A DNA stretch of 64,000 bases from Prevotellamassilia timonensis (GTDB taxonomy: Bacteria; Bacteroidota; Bacteroidia; Bacteroidales; Bacteroidaceae): contig NZ_LT629843.1 in NCBI RefSeq assembly GCF_900106785.1, positions 206,291-270,290 of the forward strand. Direction: 5' to 3'. The position numbers and the translations under genes were made by a program. Positions 59,718-64,000 of this stretch are shown piece by piece. Below the pieces are notes generated by a model. That model searched no databases. It was not told the DNA's origin and was given only the letters and a program-made list of their open reading frames with translations. The stretch's first letter is position 1. Each line of letters starts with the position of its first letter.

Positions 59718-62207
59718 TTACTCCACGTCGAAATATATGGTCACGCTCTTGTACACATCGAAACCGTGCACCACATCGCGGGCTGCCAGCAGAGTGCGCC
59801 GCACGCTCGTGGGGGTGAATTGCAGCGGCACCTTGAGCATTATTTTGCGTATGTACTGCATCTGCACACGCGCCACCACCGGGCGGTCGGGGCCCAACAT
59901 GCCGTCGGCAAAGTGGGGGCGCAGCAGGGCTGCAAGGTGGCGTGCCGCGTGGTCCACCACCGCGTCATTGCGGTGTTTGAGGTAGATGCTTATGATGCGG
60001 CTGAAGGGCGGATAGCCAAAAGCCTGACGCTCGGCCAGCTGCTGGCGGTACATGGCCTCGTAGTCGGAACGCCTCACATAGTCGATGATGGGGTTGTCGG
60101 CCTGCTTGGTCTGCACCACCACCAGTCCGCGGCTGCCACGGCGGCCGGCACGCCCCGCCACCTGGCTCATCATTTGGTAGGCACGCTCGTAGGCACGGAA
60201 GTCGGGCTGTCCCAGCATTTGGTCGGCATTGAGCACGCCCACCACCTGCACGCGGTCAAAGTCAAGGCCCTTGGTCACCATCTGTGTGCCAATGAGCAGA
60301 TTGGTGTCGCCCGAGGCAAAACGGTGTATAATGCGCTCGTAGGCTGTGCGCGAGCGTGTGGTGTCGAGGTCCATGCGCTCCATGCGTGCATCGGGGAAAG
60401 CCTTGGCGGCCTCATCTTCTATCTTCTCCGTGCCATAGCCCATGTCGCGCATCTCGGTGCCGCCACAGGCCGGACACTGGGTGGGCACACTGTACTGCGC
60501 CCCGCAATAGTGGCATACCAGTTTGCCCAAGCGCTGGTGGTAGGTAAGACTCACGTCGCAGCGTGTGCAACGGGGCGTCCAGCCACAAGCCTTGCACTCG
60601 AGCACGGGGGCATAGCCGCGACGGTTCTGAAAGAGTATGGCCTGCCCCCCACCCTCAATGGCCTTGCGCACCTCGGTGGCAAGCCGCGGGCTGAAGGGTG
60701 ACTTCATCAGGCGCTTGCGCCGCAACTCCTTCACGTCCTCCACCACTATTTCGGGCAACTCCACGCCCCCATAGCGGTGGGCCATGCGCACCAGTCCGTA
60801 CTTGCCGCTCAGGGCATTGTGGTAGGTTTCGATGGCTGGCGTGGCCGTGCCGAGCAGCACCTTGGCTCCAAGTTGGTGTGCCATGACAATGGCCGTGTCG
60901 CGGGCATGGTAACGGGGGGCGGGGTCCTGCTGCTTGTAGCTCGTTTCGTGCTCCTCGTCTACAATGACAAGGCCCAACCGTCTGAAAGGCAGAAACAGCG
61001 ACGAGCGCACACCGACCACCAACGGGAAAGCCTCGGGGGTGAGCTGGCGCTGCCACATCTCCACACGCTCGGCGTCAGGAAACTTGGAGTGATACACGCC
61101 CATCTGTGTACCAAACACACGTTCGAGCCGCGAGGTGAGCTGGGTGGTGAGTGCTATTTCGGGCACAAGGTACAGCACCTGTTCGCCACGCGCCAGTGTC
61201 TCCTTTATCAGCTGGGTGTACACCTCGGTTTTGCCGCTCGATGTCACACCATGCAGCAGGCACACTTCCTTGGTGGCGAAGGCCGCCACTATCTCGTCGT
61301 GGGCACGCTGCTGCTCAGTGCTCAACGGTTTGTCAAGCATGGGGGCGTCCTGCCCTGCCCGCTCGGCCACAGAGGGGCGCAAGCGGCTGGTTTCGACGGC
61401 ATACACCTCGAGCACGCCGCGCTTTTTGAGTGCGGCAAGGGCTGTGGCGGCATTGGGCGCGTGGCACAGGTCGTGGCGTGTCACGGGCTTGAGCATCTGG
61501 GCGTTGCCCAACTTTACAGCCGCAGTCACACCGGCCATGTCGAGATAGTTCACAAACAGGGCATGCTGGGCCGGGGCGCGCTGCAAGGCGTCGAGCGTGA
61601 GGTGGAGTGCCACCTCCGTAAACAGTGCGGGGGCCAGACGCACATAGGCCTCGGTGCGCGGTTTGAAACTATGTGTCATGCTTTCGCGCACCACCACAGC
61701 GCCCAGTTGCATCAGGTGCCTTATGGGGCGCATCAGGGCGCGCTGCCCAAGGGCTTTCTCTATGGCCAATATGTTGTAGCCCTTATCGGCACTTAGCACA
61801 CGGCAGATGTCAGCCTCTATGGGCGTGAGGGGTTCCTCGGCCGACGGCACATAGTCATCGTTGCGCAGCAGTGTGGTCTCGCTCTCAAGTTTCAGCCCCG
61901 ACGGCAGCGCCGCCTTCATCACCTCGCCCTGCGTACACATATAATAACTGCTTATCCACTGCCACAGCTTGAGTTGTGCGGGCAGCACCACGGGGGTATT
62001 GTCGGCCACATCGCTCACAGCCTTGAGCTGGCCCGCACCCTCGGGGGGCGTGTTGCTCAAGGCCGTCACGATGCCCGTGTAGTAGCGGCGTGCGCCAAAC
62101 TGCACCACCACACGCACACCGGGCTTTACCCGTGCGGCCAACTCAGGCGGCACGGTGTAAGTAAAGGTGGTCCCGACAGCAAGGGGCAGAAGTATCTGGG
62201 CGTACAT
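59718..62207 (-). CDS. priA: Primosomal protein N' (PriA helicase)
   Basis: PriA restarts stalled replication forks by binding D-loops and reloading the replicative helicase. The 829-residue protein has an N-terminal 3'-OH-binding domain (MYAQILLPLAVGTTFTYTVP), Walker A GVTSSGKTEVY, the DEEH box VIVDEEHETSYKQQD and helicase motifs (LLGTATPAIETY, FLFQNRRGYAP-like). Eight zinc-binding cysteines lie in CKACGWTPRCTRC and CHYCGAQ...CPACGG, and MVTKGLDFDRVQVVGVLNAD follows. Length is normal. An octamer array lies just upstream of the start. Confidence 0.96.
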   Translation of the reverse strand: MYAQILLPLAVGTTFTYTVPPELAARVKPGVRVVVQFGARRYYTGIVTALSNTPPEGAGQLKAVSDVADNTPVVLPAQLKLWQWISSYYMCTQGEVMKAALPSGLKLESETTLLRNDDYVPSAEEPLTPIEADICRVLSADKGYNILAIEKALGQRALMRPIRHLMQLGAVVVRESMTHSFKPRTEAYVRLAPALFTEVALHLTLDALQRAPAQHALFVNYLDMAGVTAAVKLGNAQMLKPVTRHDLCHAPNAATALAALKKRGVLEVYAVETSRLRPSVAERAGQDAPMLDKPLSTEQQRAHDEIVAAFATKEVCLLHGVTSSGKTEVYTQLIKETLARGEQVLYLVPEIALTTQLTSRLERVFGTQMGVYHSKFPDAERVEMWQRQLTPEAFPLVVGVRSSLFLPFRRLGLVIVDEEHETSYKQQDPAPRYHARDTAIVMAHQLGAKVLLGTATPAIETYHNALSGKYGLVRMAHRYGGVELPEIVVEDVKELRRKRLMKSPFSPRLATEVRKAIEGGGQAILFQNRRGYAPVLECKACGWTPRCTRCDVSLTYHQRLGKLVCHYCGAQYSVPTQCPACGGTEMRDMGYGTEKIEDEAAKAFPDARMERMDLDTTRSRTAYERIIHRFASGDTNLLIGTQMVTKGLDFDRVQVVGVLNADQMLGQPDFRAYERAYQMMSQVAGRAGRRGSRGLVVVQTKQADNPIIDYVRRSDYEAMYRQQLAERQAFGYPPFSRIISIYLKHRNDAVVDHAARHLAALLRPHFADGMLGPDRPVVARVQMQYIRKIMLKVPLQFTPTSVRRTLLAARDVVHGFDVYKSVTIYFDVE

Positions 62208-62217
62208 GTGAAGAGGG

Positions 62218-62275
62218 GTTAGGGGGTTAGGAGGTTAGAGGGTTAATGGGTTAGGAGGTTAATGGGTTAATGGCA
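62218..62275. repeat. Octamer array upstream of priA
   Basis: Seven consecutive 8-bp units on the plus strand: TTAGGGGG, TTAGGAGG, TTAGAGGG, TTAATGGG, TTAGGAGG, TTAATGGG, TTAATGGC. Confidence 0.85.
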
Positions 62276-62500
62276 TGGCGCGCAGCACGCCACTGGTGCA
62301 AAGATAGTACATTCTGCACAAATATGCCGCCACGCTGGCGCAAGCATATAGCGCAACACCGAACGGGGGAAACGCCGTTCACACTCTTTCAACTCCTTTC
62401 AAACCGCTTTCACTTATTCAAAAATTCCAAATAATTGTCCAAAATCACGCCTAACACCCTATTTTTCTGCAAAAAACGTGCAACGTATACCAAAAGGTCG

Positions 62501-62508
62501 TACATTTG
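62501..62508 (+). promoter_or_regulatory. Promoter -7 box for the outer-membrane protein
   Basis: TACATTTG, about 90 bp before the start codon at 62601. From 62276 to 62500 no other feature is seen. Confidence 0.55.
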
Positions 62509-62600
62509 CGCCAACAATCAGTTGGCAACGGTGCAACACATGGCGCAAAACCGCCACACGAAATGCGACCGTGGCCGTAACTATTAAAATTGACACTACA

Positions 62601-63179
62601 ATGAAAAAGGTATTCTTAACAGTAGCTCTCGCTGCCGCTTCATTGGCAGCAAGTGCACAGGTTTACGTAGGTGGTGGAGTAGGTTTCTGGCGCAATGCTG
62701 ACGACAACCACACTAATTTCAATATCAAACCCGAGATTGGTTACAACCTCTCAGATAAGTGGGACCTCGGTATCGGCATTGGCTTCAACCATGACTACTA
62801 TGGCAAGGGCGAATATGACGGCGAGACTCTCTCAAAGACTAAGGTTAACAGCTTTGAGGTTGACCCGTACGCTCGTTGGAGCTTTGTAAAGTTCGGTCCC
62901 GTTAAGCTCTTCCTCGACATGGGCTTCGGTATCAACACTTACAAGGTTAAGGGTGAAATAATGGGCCACGACTATGATAGCGACGCTCAGGTAGGCTGGC
63001 GCATAGGTGTTCAGCCCGGTGTAAAGGTTTCTTTGGCCAAGAACGTTGACTTCGTTGCTCACATGGGCTTCCTCGGCTACCAAGAAGCTGACGATAACCT
63101 CTGCTCATACGGCGAAGACGGCTTCGGCTTCAAATTCTCAGGCAACAACCTCAACTTTGGTATCCTCTACAACTTCTAA
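62601..63179 (+). CDS. Outer-membrane beta-barrel protein (porin-like, OmpW/OmpX size)
   Basis: Starting at MKKVFLTVALAAASLAASAQ (62601) gives 192 residues: a signal peptide and then an eight-strand-like barrel pattern (VYVGGGVGFWRN, FNIKPEIGYNLSDKWDLGIGIGFN, SFEVDPYARWSFVKFGPVKLFLDMGFG, GWRIGVQPGVKVSLAKNVDFVAHMGFLG). It ends in the aromatic C-terminus GILYNF used for membrane insertion. The earlier start at 62478 lies in the promoter region. The codon use here (GGT, CTC, AAG) looks biased like a highly expressed gene. Substrate is unknown. Confidence 0.85.
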   Translation: MKKVFLTVALAAASLAASAQVYVGGGVGFWRNADDNHTNFNIKPEIGYNLSDKWDLGIGIGFNHDYYGKGEYDGETLSKTKVNSFEVDPYARWSFVKFGPVKLFLDMGFGINTYKVKGEIMGHDYDSDAQVGWRIGVQPGVKVSLAKNVDFVAHMGFLGYQEADDNLCSYGEDGFGFKFSGNNLNFGILYNF

Positions 63180-63207
63180 GTTGTTACTGTTACATACATA
63201 AAGGCAT

Positions 63208-63246
63208 AACACGGCACTGCTTGCTACACGCAAGTGGTGCCGTGTT
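63208..63246 (+). terminator. Terminator after the outer-membrane protein gene
   Basis: AACACGGCAC and GTGCCGTGTT pair, with an inner CTTG/CAAG, followed by TTTGCG. Confidence 0.65.
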
Positions 63247-63346
63247 TGCGTTGTGCGCCACCGCAACATGGCAACCCAAACGGCCATTTTGTGCCAATTA
63301 CGACCAAAACATTGCAACTTGGGGCGAGACAAACCCTTTTATCATG

Positions 63347-63354
63347 TATATTTG
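63347..63354 (+). promoter_or_regulatory. Promoter -7 box for the P-type ATPase
   Basis: TATATTTG, about 40 bp before the ATG at 63396. Confidence 0.5.
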
Positions 63355-63395
63355 CAGCACAAACGCAATATAACAAAAACCTTATAACAAGCAAC

Positions 63396-64000
63396 ATGAC
63401 ACAACAACACATCACGGGACTCACCCCGCAACAGGTGGCCGAAAGCCGCGCCAAGCATGGCGCCAACGTGCTCACACCACCCGAAAAGGAACCTCTCTGG
63501 AAACAATTTCTCGAGAAATTCACCGACCCGCTCATCATCATACTAATGATAGCCGGCGCGCTGAGCATCGGCATTTCGCTGTACGAGCGCTTTGGTCTGG
63601 GCGAAGGGGCCGAGGTATTCTTCGAGCCGGTGGGCATCTTCGTAGCCATATTCCTGGCCACGGGACTTGCCTTCTACTTTGAACTGCAGGCCGACAAGGA
63701 ATTCACCATTCTCAACCAGGTGAACGACGACGAAATGGTTGAGGTCATACGCGATGGCAACGCCACACACATTGCACGCCGCGATGTGGTGGTGGGCGAC
63801 GTGGTAGTAATCAACACGGGCGAGGAAGTGCCGGCCGACGGCGACCTTATCACAGCCGTGTCGCTGGCCGTCGACGAGTCGACCCTCACCGGCGAACCGC
63901 TCTGCCGCAAAAGCACCGACGAAAAGGACTTCGACACCAACGCCACCTTTGCCACCAACCATGTGCTGAAGGGCACCAAGGTGATGGAGGGCCACGGCTT
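63396..64000 (+). CDS. Cation-transporting P-type ATPase, calcium type (5' part only)
   Basis: The gene runs off the window after about 201 codons. The start is MTQQHITGLTPQQVAESRAKHGAN, a cation-ATPase N-terminal domain. A first membrane pair (FTDPLIIILMIAGALSIGISLY and VGIFVAIFLATGLAFYFEL) and the actuator domain follow, with VVVGDVVVINTGEEVPADGDLI and VDESTLTGEPLCR, which holds the TGE loop. The style fits PMCA/SERCA-like calcium pumps of Bacteroidetes. The phosphorylation site DKTGT lies beyond the window, so ion specificity is inferred. Confidence 0.88.
   Translation, partial: MTQQHITGLTPQQVAESRAKHGANVLTPPEKEPLWKQFLEKFTDPLIIILMIAGALSIGISLYERFGLGEGAEVFFEPVGIFVAIFLATGLAFYFELQADKEFTILNQVNDDEMVEVIRDGNATHIARRDVVVGDVVVINTGEEVPADGDLITAVSLAVDESTLTGEPLCRKSTDEKDFDTNATFATNHVLKGTKVMEGHG

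Overview
The window looks like a chromosome segment from the order Bacteroidales, most likely Prevotellaceae or a close relative. The placement is inferred from gene content and promoter style, not from a search. Support includes: -7 boxes of the form TAnnTTTG and few Shine-Dalgarno sites; Bacteroidetes-specific families (DUF5683, DUF6029, Omp28-like proteins, a PorX response regulator); secreted proteins ending in type IX secretion (T9SS) style C-terminal domains; class I fumarase; and the surE-lpxB block placed divergently from parA-parB-DUF5683-mltD.

Layout. 1-5.5 kb is accessory: a two-ORF IS that has cut a PD-(D/E)XK nuclease-like gene, a small DNA-binding protein, a seven-copy 32/33-bp spaced repeat and an AbiEi/AbiEii toxin-antitoxin pair. 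5.8-12.3 kb has a TonB-like protein, ispH, an NlpE-like lipoprotein, an AraC regulator, two tRNA-Phe genes with a tRNA pseudogene, and dacB. 12.8-26.4 kb has a secreted GH84 enzyme, fumarase, mltD, parAB, surE, lpxB, an SRPBCC protein and an Rpn-family nuclease. 27-31 kb holds a SLC13 permease and cysQ, then a large repeat block. 31.4-34 kb holds a secreted lectin-like protein and a 56-residue peptide gene. 34.8-46.4 kb is mostly housekeeping (topoisomerase IV A, CvfB, LolD-like, OmpH/Skp, aldose epimerase, SufB, CvpA, CysD, GT2, cyclophilin). 46.9-53.4 kb is a co-oriented envelope cluster of Omp28-like and thioredoxin proteins. 54-63 kb holds a RAYT transposase inside its putative REP elements, RluA, PorX, a sulfotransferase, PriA and an outer-membrane protein. 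The window ends inside a P-type ATPase.

The most unusual content is between the genes. At least six families of structured intergenic repeats occur: (A) paired REP-like stem-loops whose flanks are tandem 13-bp units varying mainly at alternating positions; (B) about 240-340 bp nested palindromes; (C) about 360 bp inverted repeats; (D) about 73-bp modules pairing a promoter -7 box with a hairpin whose stem sequence changes but stays paired; (F) a 76-bp element; and (G) arrays of degenerate 8-bp units that run up to start and stop codons. The RAYT gene sits among at least five complete family A elements, which makes it the prime candidate for their mobiliser. Two candidate non-coding RNAs are also reported, the better one at 38130-38256.

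Functional links: SLC13 permease, CysD, CysQ and a PAPS-type sulfotransferase point to sulfate uptake, activation and sulfonation, though cysN is not in the window. PorX and several proteins with C-terminal sorting-like domains point to type IX secretion. SufB lacks SufC and SufD next to it.
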